Positions 45,052-53,140 of a stretch of 64,000 nt of DNA are shown here, piece by piece. The DNA comes from Pseudodesulfovibrio sp. zrk46 (GTDB lineage: Bacteria > Desulfobacterota > Desulfovibrionia > Desulfovibrionales > Desulfovibrionaceae). Within the stretch, counting starts at the first letter, position 1. Each line of letters starts with the position of its first letter. The translations under genes were made by a program, and so were the position numbers. The notes beneath the pieces were generated by a model. That model saw nothing but the letters and a program-made list of their open reading frames with translations, was not told the origin of the DNA and searched no databases. The stretch lies in assembly GCF_012516435.1 (NCBI RefSeq), contig NZ_CP051216.1, positions 486,001 to 550,000 of the forward strand, read 5' to 3'.

Positions 45052-46803
45052 TTAAATAACCATCTGCAGTTTATCGACGATCTTGAAAAATGCCACATCT
45101 ATGGGAATGACGAATAAATGAACCGCCAACACTATCCCTGCAAAAATACTAGCGGATGTTGTGAGTATCATCACTCGATGTTTCTTCTGTTGCGCCACCT
45201 CTTCGCTGGTCTGGACATAGGGGATCGAGGCAAGCACAGGGGCATTGACCAAAGTGGTAAGCATATCACGTCCATGGACCGAATGGTCCATAAACTCAGC
45301 CACAGCCACTAAACCGATACCGAATCCAATGGAAAGGATGAAGGCCACAACAACGAGAAGCATACGCTTAGGCTTGTAGGGCTTCTCAGGCATGACAGGA
45401 GGTTCGACGAGGGACAGCTTTTCACTGACATGCTCCTTCTCAAGCTCTTGAGCCTGACGGGCTGCCAGCACCTTCTGCATGGTCTCCTGATACTTGGCAC
45501 TTGAGTTCTGATAGTCGCGCTGCAGCGTGGCATATTCCTGCTCAACCTGCGGACTCTGTTCAATGTAGCCAACATAGTCATCATACTTCTTGCGCAGTTC
45601 CGCCATCACATTGCGCTCATTGCGAATCTCCAACGTGGTCGCCTGAACCTGCGTCTTGAGATTGATGTAGGCGGGATTTTCCTTATCAAGCCCCTTGTCC
45701 GCCTTAAGCACCATGTCGCTATTCTGCGATGAAGCCAGCTCAGCTTCCAATTCAGCGATCTTGCCTCGGGCATTGATCACATCCGGATGCTTGGCAGTAT
45801 ATTTCTTTTCCAAGGCAGCCAGTTGTCTGCGCCAGGATTCCAGTTCGGCGTCTCCTTCTGTAGCTCTACGCCTTGCAGCCAGTTCCTTTTCAAGCAGATC
45901 GATCTGCCCCTTGAGCTTGATCATATCCGGGTGCTTTTCGGAACGAGAGGTCTTGCTCGCAAGATACTGGCTTCGCAGAGCCTTCAACTCCTCTTCAGGA
46001 GTCATAATGCGAGAACCATCAGCAGAATAGGAATACATGGTCTGATCAACGGTGGCCATCTGACCTTCAAGATAGACCTTGCGGTCCATCAGGGTTTTGA
46101 TCATTTCCTGACGGGCATCGATATCCTTTTGGATTCTGTCCAGCGTTTGCAGATTGAGTTCCATCAACTCCGGAAGAGAGCGATAATGCTCTTCCTTGAA
46201 GATGGCGATACGAGCCTCGGAAGCCTGTACTTCTTCGCGCAACTGATCGAGCTGCTTGTTCAGAAATTCATAGGTGGTCAACGCCTTTTCCTCTCTCTCA
46301 CGGAGGTTCTCCTCCAAAAAGAGAGAAACAAGGGCGTTGGTGGTCTGCATGACCTGCTTGGGATATTTACCATCAAAGGCGATAGTAAAGGCGATGGTCG
46401 CCGTAGAAGGCCGCCCTGTGTTACTCACCACATCGGCCTGAATATTTTCTACTTTGATATTCTCACGCATTTTGGCGAGAATTTCCTCGGAAGTCAGGCT
46501 GTCCTTGTATTCGCTGTAGAGACCAAACCGATCAATGATGGATTTCAGGTTTTTCCGGCTGAATGCCATCTGGCTGATCGACTGGAGACGCTCTTCAACA
46601 TAGCCAGTGACTGTGGACTGAATAAGTTCCTGAGGGACTTCCTGGCCTTCAACCAGAATGGTTGCAGAAGAAGTGTAGATGGAAGGAAGAATGAAAATCA
46701 GGAGAGACGCTAGCAGAAACAATGTTGCGGCAGGTACGGCGAACAGCCATTTTCTCCGCTTGAATGCATTGATATAGAGAGTAATTTCGTTGTGCGTCTC
46801 CAT
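45052..46803 (-). CDS. Wzz-type chain-length determinant of PEP-CTERM locus
   Basis: A 583-residue inner-membrane protein. N-terminal helix about 19-41, a large periplasmic coiled-coil part, a helix near 487-508 preceded by PVMPEKPYKPKR (the Pro-rich Wzz signature) and a last helix near 546-566. The coiled coil has an internal duplication: RSEKHPDMIKLKGQIDLLEK and YTAKHPDVINARGKIAELEA, about 60 residues apart. It controls polymer length and forms the transmembrane part of the kinase complex with the downstream gene. Its length exceeds classical Wzz (about 330) and fits the longer EPS/PEP-CTERM group. Confidence 0.9.
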   Translation of the reverse strand: METHNEITLYINAFKRRKWLFAVPAATLFLLASLLIFILPSIYTSSATILVEGQEVPQELIQSTVTGYVEERLQSISQMAFSRKNLKSIIDRFGLYSEYKDSLTSEEILAKMRENIKVENIQADVVSNTGRPSTATIAFTIAFDGKYPKQVMQTTNALVSLFLEENLREREEKALTTYEFLNKQLDQLREEVQASEARIAIFKEEHYRSLPELMELNLQTLDRIQKDIDARQEMIKTLMDRKVYLEGQMATVDQTMYSYSADGSRIMTPEEELKALRSQYLASKTSRSEKHPDMIKLKGQIDLLEKELAARRRATEGDAELESWRRQLAALEKKYTAKHPDVINARGKIAELEAELASSQNSDMVLKADKGLDKENPAYINLKTQVQATTLEIRNERNVMAELRKKYDDYVGYIEQSPQVEQEYATLQRDYQNSSAKYQETMQKVLAARQAQELEKEHVSEKLSLVEPPVMPEKPYKPKRMLLVVVAFILSIGFGIGLVAVAEFMDHSVHGRDMLTTLVNAPVLASIPYVQTSEEVAQQKKHRVMILTTSASIFAGIVLAVHLFVIPIDVAFFKIVDKLQMVI

Positions 46804-46820
46804 GATTTCCTCATTGGTAC

Positions 46821-47999
46821 CTACAAAAAGCTTGGATACTCATATTGGAAATGAAGCCCGATCCTGTTCTGGTGGTTTTCTTTTCCGGAGATCCTGTTTT
46901 TGGTGTTGGTATGTTTGTATTCCAAACGAATGGAAGCATCTTCAGTCCACTGATATTTCAGCCAGGGGCGGACATAATAAGTCCTGGTCTTGGATTCAGA
47001 AACGAGCCCGCCCGTCTCTGTATTGTAAGCAGCGCCCTCCAAGTAGGCAGAAAAACGTTCGGTGAAGAAGTACTCACCGGAAGCGCGACCACGAGTTCTG
47101 AGAGAAGATTCGCCATAAGTGGAAGGCGAAACCTGACGGTCTGCTCCCAGCGTAAACTTCCACTTTTCACGGGAATACGTTCCCGAAAGATCAAAACTGA
47201 AATACCCTCTCGACGTCTTCTCATTCGAACGGGAATCAAAAGTCACGTCAGACTTGTAATACCCAAGCCCAACAAGGCCTCTCAGGTTCAACAGTTCGGT
47301 CGGGTTGTAACTCATGCCGCCCATCAATCCGAAAACATCCTGATTGGTGTCGCCATCCAGACGGTCATACAGATAGTGGTTATATGTTCCCTGCCCAAGA
47401 AGGCTGACCACCTCATTATTCATGATGTGGGTCCACCCCAAGACACCACCTGTGGCGGTGCTGTCCGGGTTGTCCTTTCCGGCGTATCGAATGGCGGAGA
47501 TCGGGATGGAAAAGGAAAGCTGATCCTTTTCCGTCAGGCTCCACTTGGCACCGGGAGTAAAACCGTACTTGCGACGCAGGGCGGATGCCGTCTGCGTACC
47601 GGACTGGGTCAGTTCGTCTACAAAGGTATGATCATAGTCATAGGATGCATCGAAATTAAGCTGAAACCGCTCATTCAGATCCTTTTCACCATCAATCCAG
47701 AAACGATAATTCTCGCGATCATACTGCGAAAGATTGTTGTACCGAAAAACAGCAGCACGTCCGCCGCCGCCGATCTTCCAGTCCTCCTGGCTTACTTCCA
47801 ATTTCAGTGAAGGGGTTACTCGAAACTCCCAGTCCCCTTTGCCATCAAAATGTACGTTGTCGTCGTACATTGTCTGCACCGTGATCCCCGGAGTCAGAAC
47901 GGTCTGTTCCGCATAGCTGACACAGGGGACAAAGAGAGACAGGACCAAAAGGACCAGCAGGAATCTGGAAGACAATCGTGTACAGGAGGCTTTCAGCAT
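46821..47999 (-). CDS. Outer-membrane beta-barrel protein of the EPS locus
   Basis: A 392-residue protein with a signal peptide (residues about 12-30, cleavage near SYA/EQ) and alternating amphipathic strands throughout, ending in a Phe/Leu-rich last strand (QNRIGLHFQYEYPSFL), typical of a barrel. The opening TVLTPGITVQTMYDDNVHF matches the start of large barrels seen in PEP-CTERM loci. It probably provides the outer-membrane route or anchor for the polymer, next to the Wza-like protein. The ribosome site is weak. No catalytic motif. Confidence 0.82.
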   Translation of the reverse strand: MLKASCTRLSSRFLLVLLVLSLFVPCVSYAEQTVLTPGITVQTMYDDNVHFDGKGDWEFRVTPSLKLEVSQEDWKIGGGGRAAVFRYNNLSQYDRENYRFWIDGEKDLNERFQLNFDASYDYDHTFVDELTQSGTQTASALRRKYGFTPGAKWSLTEKDQLSFSIPISAIRYAGKDNPDSTATGGVLGWTHIMNNEVVSLLGQGTYNHYLYDRLDGDTNQDVFGLMGGMSYNPTELLNLRGLVGLGYYKSDVTFDSRSNEKTSRGYFSFDLSGTYSREKWKFTLGADRQVSPSTYGESSLRTRGRASGEYFFTERFSAYLEGAAYNTETGGLVSESKTRTYYVRPWLKYQWTEDASIRLEYKHTNTKNRISGKENHQNRIGLHFQYEYPSFL

Positions 48000-48041
48000 G
48001 AAGCAAAACTACTTTGCAGAGGCAAATTGAGGTGTCCCGGA

Positions 48042-48617
48042 TTAGGGAACCAGTACAGTATCCCCGGGCTGCAAATTGATATTCTGCTCAAGCCCATCTC
48101 CGGCAACAGCCTTCACGTAATCGAAAGGAAGATATTGCTGCTTCCCTTCTTTCCCGGCGCGGACCACCAGAATCTCATCACTCTCTGCGTAGGGAGTCAT
48201 GCCGCCAGCCAAAGCCAGCGCCTGGAGGACCGTTATCTGGCCACTCATCAGATATACGCCAGGCCGGTTGACCTTTCCGACAATGTAGACTTGGGGGCTC
48301 CCAAGCTGCTGCAACATAATGGTAACCGGCGCATCAGAAACGTATTCCTGTATACGTTTTTCGAATTCTTTTCGCAACTGTTCTACGGTCTTACCGGCTG
48401 CGACCATATCGCCCACCAGCGGGAACGATACTTTACCGTCAGGACGGATGATGACATTGGGGCGGGTGAGTGCTTCGTCACCCCAAACGGAAACCTCCAG
48501 AACATCTCCAGCACCAAGCTTGAAGCCTTCCATGGCTCCAGCCATGGCAGCGCCGGAAAACATGAGCAGGCAACCCAAAAGAAGACCAATCGCCAACGAT
48601 GCAGTACCCTTATTCAT
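48042..48617 (-). CDS. Polysaccharide export protein, short Wza/EpsE-like
   Basis: A 191-residue exported protein with a signal sequence, a poly-export domain (FKLGAGDVLEVSVWGDEALT, VIIRPDGKVSFPLVGDM) and one SLBB domain (PQVYIVGKVNRPGVYLMSG ... LALAGGMTPYAESD). It is much shorter than Wza and lacks its C-terminal helix, as in exosortase loci. Cys16 in LLGC is a poor lipobox, so signal peptidase I cleavage after AMA is as likely as lipidation. It is followed by the barrel protein 42 bp on and preceded by the PilZ gene (12-bp gap). Confidence 0.9.
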   Translation of the reverse strand: MNKGTASLAIGLLLGCLLMFSGAAMAGAMEGFKLGAGDVLEVSVWGDEALTRPNVIIRPDGKVSFPLVGDMVAAGKTVEQLRKEFEKRIQEYVSDAPVTIMLQQLGSPQVYIVGKVNRPGVYLMSGQITVLQALALAGGMTPYAESDEILVVRAGKEGKQQYLPFDYVKAVAGDGLEQNINLQPGDTVLVP

Positions 48618-48629
48618 TTTCTATCATTC

Positions 48630-49163
48630 TCACAGGTTAAATATTTCGCTATCCGTAGCGGACGGTCCCAGATGCTCCAGCAATTCCCTGTAGGCCTCCT
48701 GCCCACCACGCGAGGTGAACAACAGTCGCGCACCGACATGCACATCCCCGTCATCCAAAGCGATGCGTTGCGCTTCGCAGTCCAGATGAATCGTGCTTTC
48801 GTCTTCTGTATATGAGAAGAACAGCTCGAACTGAAAACCTCTGGCATTGGTTTCAGCGGCAACACCGCACACCTGGTTTCCTGAGCACACAAGATGTACC
48901 CCGCTCGGAGAAATATCGGTGATCTTTGCAGCCTGATATCTCACGGAGCGATCTTCGCCCATGTACGAAACGATGGCAGGGATATTGACGTCGATGCGGA
49001 AGAAGCCTCGACGCTCTTTGTTCTCTGAATTTCGCAGTTCATGACGCCCGACATATTGCCGAACGATACTCTCGAGTAACCCCTCAGGGGTCACACTCAA
49101 CGTCATTGCGATCGACTCCAGCTGGCGACTTAACTCTTCCGAAACTTGATATGCATTTCCCAT
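48630..49163 (-). CDS. PilZ protein with ribbon-helix-helix-like N-terminus, first gene of EPS operon
   Basis: A 177-residue protein. The N-terminal 40 residues (YQVSEELSRQLESIAMTLSV, then PEGLLESIVRQYV) have the strand-helix-turn-helix pattern of ribbon-helix-helix DNA-binding proteins. The PilZ domain follows with the c-di-GMP motif RRGFFR near residue 51 and DISPSG about 30 residues on. It heads the six-gene export operon and lies 24 bases after a sigma-54-like element. It is likely a c-di-GMP sensor for export, or a DNA-binding regulator if the N-terminus is a true ribbon-helix-helix. The protein at 52438 has the same layout. Confidence 0.85.
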   Translation of the reverse strand: MGNAYQVSEELSRQLESIAMTLSVTPEGLLESIVRQYVGRHELRNSENKERRGFFRIDVNIPAIVSYMGEDRSVRYQAAKITDISPSGVHLVCSGNQVCGVAAETNARGFQFELFFSYTEDESTIHLDCEAQRIALDDGDVHVGARLLFTSRGGQEAYRELLEHLGPSATDSEIFNL

Positions 49164-49187
49164 TTTGTTTCACCTGCTTCGCGCTAG

Positions 49188-49203
49188 TGGAAGAAACATG
49201 CCA
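49188..49203 (-). promoter_or_regulatory. Sigma-54-like promoter of the EPS export operon
   Basis: Minus strand TGGCATGTTTCTTCCA, one base different from the element at 42820. The predicted start near 49177 leaves a 14-base leader before ATG 49163. Confidence 0.5.
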
Positions 49204-49404
49204 CATAGATAATTCTGAATGTTTTCAGTATGTAACATGCAAACACACTATTTAACCACTGTGTGATTCTGAAAAAATCGGACAACCTTACTCGGGAGAA
49301 TTTCCCGAATAATTTGGGAAAAAAACTCATTTAACTTTAGTCATGGGAACGTTTCTTTACACAAACCTGATTTTTGTGTCATAGCTGCTAATCGAAATAT
49401 TCGT

Positions 49405-49475
49405 GTTGGCCAAACTAGGTGCGAACCTGGGACGGAAAGCCACGGGTCTCCAGTAGACGGCCGGGTTGCAAAAAG
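49405..49475 (+). ncRNA. c-di-GMP-I (GEMM-I) riboswitch
   Basis: The sequence follows the GEMM-I aptamer consensus in order: GGCCAAAC (49408-49415), a stem closed by a GCGA tetraloop (CTAGGT-GCGA-ACCTGG), the core GGGACGGAAAGCCACGGGTC (consensus GGGACGCAAAGCC), a second hairpin GTCT-CCAGT-AGAC and the terminal CCGGGTTGC. The only clear departure is ACGGAAAGCC for ACGCAAAGCC. It lies in the leader of the PrsR-type activator, whose ATG is at 49505. GGTTGC at its 3' end could pair with GCAACC at 49490-49495, a possible switch near the start codon; no T-run is seen, so control may be translational. Confidence 0.87.
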
Positions 49476-49504
49476 GATTTAGGACTTAAGCAACCAAGTG
49501 ATCC

Positions 49505-50950
49505 ATGGCTAAGATTCTCTTAATAGATGACGCACATGACTTTTGCCTGCTCTTTTCAACCATGTTGAAGAGGCTGGATATTGAATGCGTGACGACGAAC
49601 ACGTTGGAGGCAGGGCTTCAGGCCCTCCAGGAAGAGCAATACGACATCGTATTCCTCGACGTGCACCTGGGAGAAAACACCAGTCTGCCACATATTCACA
49701 CCATCCTGAACTCTCCGGGCACCCCAGACGTAATCATGGTCTCGGGCGACGTCTCCGGCAAAAACGCCGAAATCGCCATTCAGGCCGGGGCCTGGGATTT
49801 TCTGATCAAGCCCTTCCCCTTCGTTGAATTCGAACGCTGTCTTTCCCGATGTCTGAAGCACCGCGAGGCCAAGCAGCGCTTTATTTCCGAATCGATCATC
49901 CAACGGGCCCCCATTATTGGGAATAGCCCGAAACTGTTGAGAGCGATTCAGTGGGTTGGCGTCATTGCCAGAACCAAACACAATGTCCTCATCCTCGGTG
50001 AGACAGGTACGGGTAAGGAACTTTTCGCCAAAGCCGTCCACGACAACAGCGACAGAAAGAACCAACCGTTCACTGTTGTGGACTGCACCAACCTGCCACG
50101 CACCCTCGCCCAGAGCATTCTTTTCGGGCATGAAAAAGGGACATTCACCGATGCCAAGGAGAGCAGGGAAGGCCTCTTCAAACAGGCAGACGGGGGCACC
50201 ATTTTCCTCGACGAAATCGCTGATCTGGATCTGAACATTCAGAAATCCCTTCTGCGCGTCATCCAAGAGCACTCGTTCCGCCCGCTAAGCTCAAAGAAGG
50301 AAGTAAAAAGTGACTTCCGGCTTGTTGCAGCGACCAACAGAAATCTGTCTAAAATGGTTGAGGAAGGCACCTTCCGTCAGGATCTCTATTACCGCCTGAA
50401 ATCCTGCATCATCAATCTTCCCTCGCTGAAGGATCGCATTGAAGACATCGTGCCGCTTGCCACACACTACATGGCCAAGTTGTGCAAGGAACAGGGGATT
50501 CCCAAGAAGCGTCTTTCCAACGACTTTCTCACGGCACTGAAAGATAACGAGTGGCCCGGCAACGTTCGCGAGCTGATCAATGCAATGAACTATGCGATCA
50601 CCAACTGCTTCGATGCCAAGACGCTCCACTCCTATCACCTGCCGAGGGAACTCCGAATTTGTCATATCAAGCAGTCGATCAACTCCAAGACTGCAGCACC
50701 TCCGCAGGAAGTCGAACATGCTGCCCCGTTAGATATTCTTCCGGAGCAACACTTCACTGCAACCGAGTTGCCCTCGTTCAAGGAAACCCGCCAGAAGGTT
50801 GTGCACCAGATGGAAGCTGAATATCTTCTGGAATTGGTCAAGCGATCCAAGGGCGACCTCAAGGATGCCTGCAAAGTGGCCGGACTCTCCAGAGCGCGAC
50901 TCTACGAGCTACTCCAAAAACACGAAATTGATTACCGAACAACGGCATAA
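49505..50950 (+). CDS. PrsR-type sigma-54 response regulator of the exosortase locus
   Basis: A 481-residue activator: receiver domain (1-115, phospho-Asp in IVFLDVHLGEN), AAA+ domain with Walker A GETGTGKE, contact loop GTFTDA in place of GAFTGA, FLDEIADLDLNIQKSLLRVI, NEWPGNVREL, and a Fis-type helix-turn-helix at the end (ACKVAGLSRARLYELLQKH). It is divergent from the EPS operon and led by a c-di-GMP riboswitch. By family (PEP-CTERM-associated NtrC-like regulators) and position it should switch on the sigma-54 promoters of the locus. No PrsK-type kinase gene is adjacent. The ribosome site is weak (AAGTGA), in line with riboswitch control. Confidence 0.9.
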   Translation: MAKILLIDDAHDFCLLFSTMLKRLDIECVTTNTLEAGLQALQEEQYDIVFLDVHLGENTSLPHIHTILNSPGTPDVIMVSGDVSGKNAEIAIQAGAWDFLIKPFPFVEFERCLSRCLKHREAKQRFISESIIQRAPIIGNSPKLLRAIQWVGVIARTKHNVLILGETGTGKELFAKAVHDNSDRKNQPFTVVDCTNLPRTLAQSILFGHEKGTFTDAKESREGLFKQADGGTIFLDEIADLDLNIQKSLLRVIQEHSFRPLSSKKEVKSDFRLVAATNRNLSKMVEEGTFRQDLYYRLKSCIINLPSLKDRIEDIVPLATHYMAKLCKEQGIPKKRLSNDFLTALKDNEWPGNVRELINAMNYAITNCFDAKTLHSYHLPRELRICHIKQSINSKTAAPPQEVEHAAPLDILPEQHFTATELPSFKETRQKVVHQMEAEYLLELVKRSKGDLKDACKVAGLSRARLYELLQKHEIDYRTTA

Positions 50951-50978
50951 AGAAAGGCGGGTTAACCCCGCCTTTCTC
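50950..50978. terminator. Bidirectional terminator
   Basis: GAAAGGCGGG / CCCGCCTTTC stem with A-rich and T-rich flanks, between the convergent regulator and uridylyltransferase genes. Confidence 0.82.
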
Positions 50979-50982
50979 ATTT

Positions 50983-52425
50983 CTATGCTACTGCAAACTT
51001 GCCGCTGAGATTTTTGCCTGGTGGCAGTATCAATTGCTGCCGCGATTTATTCACGACTTCAACTGTCCCATCCAGAATGACTTCCCGAGGAAAGACAACA
51101 TCCCCGCGAACAGTCAATTGCGTACAATTCCCCATGGAGGGAACGCCGTCAGGGAACCGGGAGAAGAAGCTCTCCACTGTGGAATACACGGTGGGATCAA
51201 GATTGATCTTGGGCAACTTCCTCCAATCTGCGCAGACAACTGAATTGCATTCCGTCACTTCGAAGCAGTCAGACATGGTCAACATCAGGTCGCTGATGGT
51301 TTTGACCGGGGAGAATCGACTTCTGGGAACGACCACGGCCTGTGCGCCCTTGAACAGGGACAATGCTGCACCCATGGCAGTTTCGAGCTGGAAAACCTCC
51401 GGAGAATTGGGATCACCGGGTACAGCTCTCTTCGGATTGACGATCAACTGCAGAGAGAACTGACGGTAATGCAGGAATGCCTGCTCCACGGCCTTGAGGT
51501 CCAGCCAGATGGAATTGGTATTGAAGAACGAGTACTTATCGATATCCTGGAAGCAGTCCATATCTTCCGGAGCGCACTGGGCCACTTCACGAAGGCCAAG
51601 CAGTCCGTCGATGCCACCAAGGCGGGCGAGGTGTCCGCCTTTGCGATCCTGGACCGTGCGCTGGCACACTTCCATGAGGAACGGAACGTTCTCCTTGACC
51701 ATGTAGCCGAGCAAATCTGCGTTGAAAATGGCACCGAGATTATCCGAATTGGAAACGAACACATATCGGTAACCATGCAACAGCAGCAGCCGAAGGAGAC
51801 CGGAAGTAAGGAGCGCCGTAAAAATATCGCCGTGTCCGGGCGGGTTCCATTCAAGCTCGGGCGTCTGTTCCCAGCTCAGAGGAGTCAAATCGTCTTTGCG
51901 AATTCTGGGGTAACGATGCTGAACAAACGTCATCGGGATGTTGGGATCGCCGTTGCGTTCATTGGCCAACCGTTCCCGGGTGGCTTTGTCTGTCCAAAAG
52001 CTGTTCATGAGGAGCAAGGGCAGTGAGGCATCATGCTCGATGCGAAGGAGTTCCATCTGCTTGAGAATCAGGTCCAGAAATGTCCGTCCCTCTTTCACGG
52101 GCAGAAATGACTTTGGCCCTTCAAGCCCCATGCTTGTTCCCAGTCCACCGTTCAATTTGATGATGGCTGTCTTGTGGAGCGCAGCACGCCCGGAATCCCC
52201 GTATTTTTGCAGGTCATCCATGGACGGGATATCATCCGGTAAAACCGGACAGATCCTGTCTTCGGTCAAATAGGACTCTTCATTGCTGAGAAAATGTGCG
52301 AAGTGCTCTTTGAACGTATTGATCACGATGTCAGGAGCACCGTCCTGCGCCATCTTGTCCGCATACATCTTGTACAGAGTATGGAACTTATCGGAATCAA
52401 ACTGATCCTTTGATAACTTGGACAT
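50983..52425 (-). CDS. UTP-glucose-1-phosphate uridylyltransferase, UDPGP family
   Basis: A 480-residue cytosolic enzyme making UDP-glucose from UTP and glucose-1-phosphate. It is of the long, eukaryote-like UDPGP family rather than the short bacterial GalU: nucleotide-binding loop IKLNGGLGTSMGLEGPKS, then PGHGDIFTALLTSGLL and YVFVSNSDNLGAIFN, with a C-terminal left-handed helix domain. GGGGAG lies 7 bases upstream of the ATG. It follows a PilZ gene by 12 bp on the same transcript, linking sugar-nucleotide supply to c-di-GMP and the adjacent EPS locus. Confidence 0.92.
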   Translation of the reverse strand: MSKLSKDQFDSDKFHTLYKMYADKMAQDGAPDIVINTFKEHFAHFLSNEESYLTEDRICPVLPDDIPSMDDLQKYGDSGRAALHKTAIIKLNGGLGTSMGLEGPKSFLPVKEGRTFLDLILKQMELLRIEHDASLPLLLMNSFWTDKATRERLANERNGDPNIPMTFVQHRYPRIRKDDLTPLSWEQTPELEWNPPGHGDIFTALLTSGLLRLLLLHGYRYVFVSNSDNLGAIFNADLLGYMVKENVPFLMEVCQRTVQDRKGGHLARLGGIDGLLGLREVAQCAPEDMDCFQDIDKYSFFNTNSIWLDLKAVEQAFLHYRQFSLQLIVNPKRAVPGDPNSPEVFQLETAMGAALSLFKGAQAVVVPRSRFSPVKTISDLMLTMSDCFEVTECNSVVCADWRKLPKINLDPTVYSTVESFFSRFPDGVPSMGNCTQLTVRGDVVFPREVILDGTVEVVNKSRQQLILPPGKNLSGKFAVA

Positions 52426-52437
52426 TTCAGATCTCCC

Positions 52438-52926
52438 CTACGAGGCGCTGCTCAGGAGTTCTTTCAAGACCTCGAGGCTGTCGCCTGTTGATTTGACGAA
52501 TTCACAACCAAGTTCAGAATTTTCCTGGTGAAAAATGTGTTTCACTTCACACGTGAAGCACACAGGGTATTCTTTCTCCGGGACCGTAAAAATGATTTCA
52601 ACTCTTCCGCCGACCTGAACCAATCGATCAATGTCGTCCTTGTCATAGTCACATTGTAACTTCACGCCCCCTGCAGACACATCCAACACCGTTCCCGGGA
52701 GGATCGAGCTGCCTACGACGTCGCCAACAGGACGGGCCACTGCTGATAGATTAACATCATAACGGTCATGGGCACGTCGATTATTTTTTGAAGGTCCTGT
52801 CAGATACAATTCCAAAGATTCAACAATCAATGCATCCGCTTCCAGTTTTCTCTCCATGGCATGGGCCATGAGAGCATCATTCAAACTTTCCGGCAGCTGA
52901 AAACAAATTGTTTGCATTCTCGACAC
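52438..52926 (-). CDS. PilZ protein with ribbon-helix-helix-like N-terminus (second copy)
   Basis: A 162-residue protein starting at GTG 52926, which has GGAG 5 bases upstream; the inner ATG at 52917 is an alternative. The N-terminus TICFQLPESLNDALMAHAME followed by ADALIVESLELYL has the ribbon-helix-helix-like pattern seen in the PilZ protein at 48630. The PilZ domain has NNRRAHDRYDVNL (RxxxR class) and VLDVSAGGVKL. It is co-transcribed with the UDP-glucose enzyme. Likely a c-di-GMP receptor acting on the same EPS system; DNA binding is only a possibility. Confidence 0.83.
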   Translation of the reverse strand: MSRMQTICFQLPESLNDALMAHAMERKLEADALIVESLELYLTGPSKNNRRAHDRYDVNLSAVARPVGDVVGSSILPGTVLDVSAGGVKLQCDYDKDDIDRLVQVGGRVEIIFTVPEKEYPVCFTCEVKHIFHQENSELGCEFVKSTGDSLEVLKELLSSAS

Positions 52927-53140
52927 AATAACTCCCTCGTGGATTCCAGCTAAGAATTCACCACCGTCGCATTCACAGCTTGATGGCAAGTTGGTTTACG
53001 TTTTGCATGTCTCCCGAAAGCGAGTTTTATGCCAACACAGAGAACTTATTGATATAACAGCTTTTCATGACGATGTTGGCAACAATGACTGACGGAACAA
53101 TATAGGATTCCGATTTTTTAAGACGAGACAAAAGAAAGCC

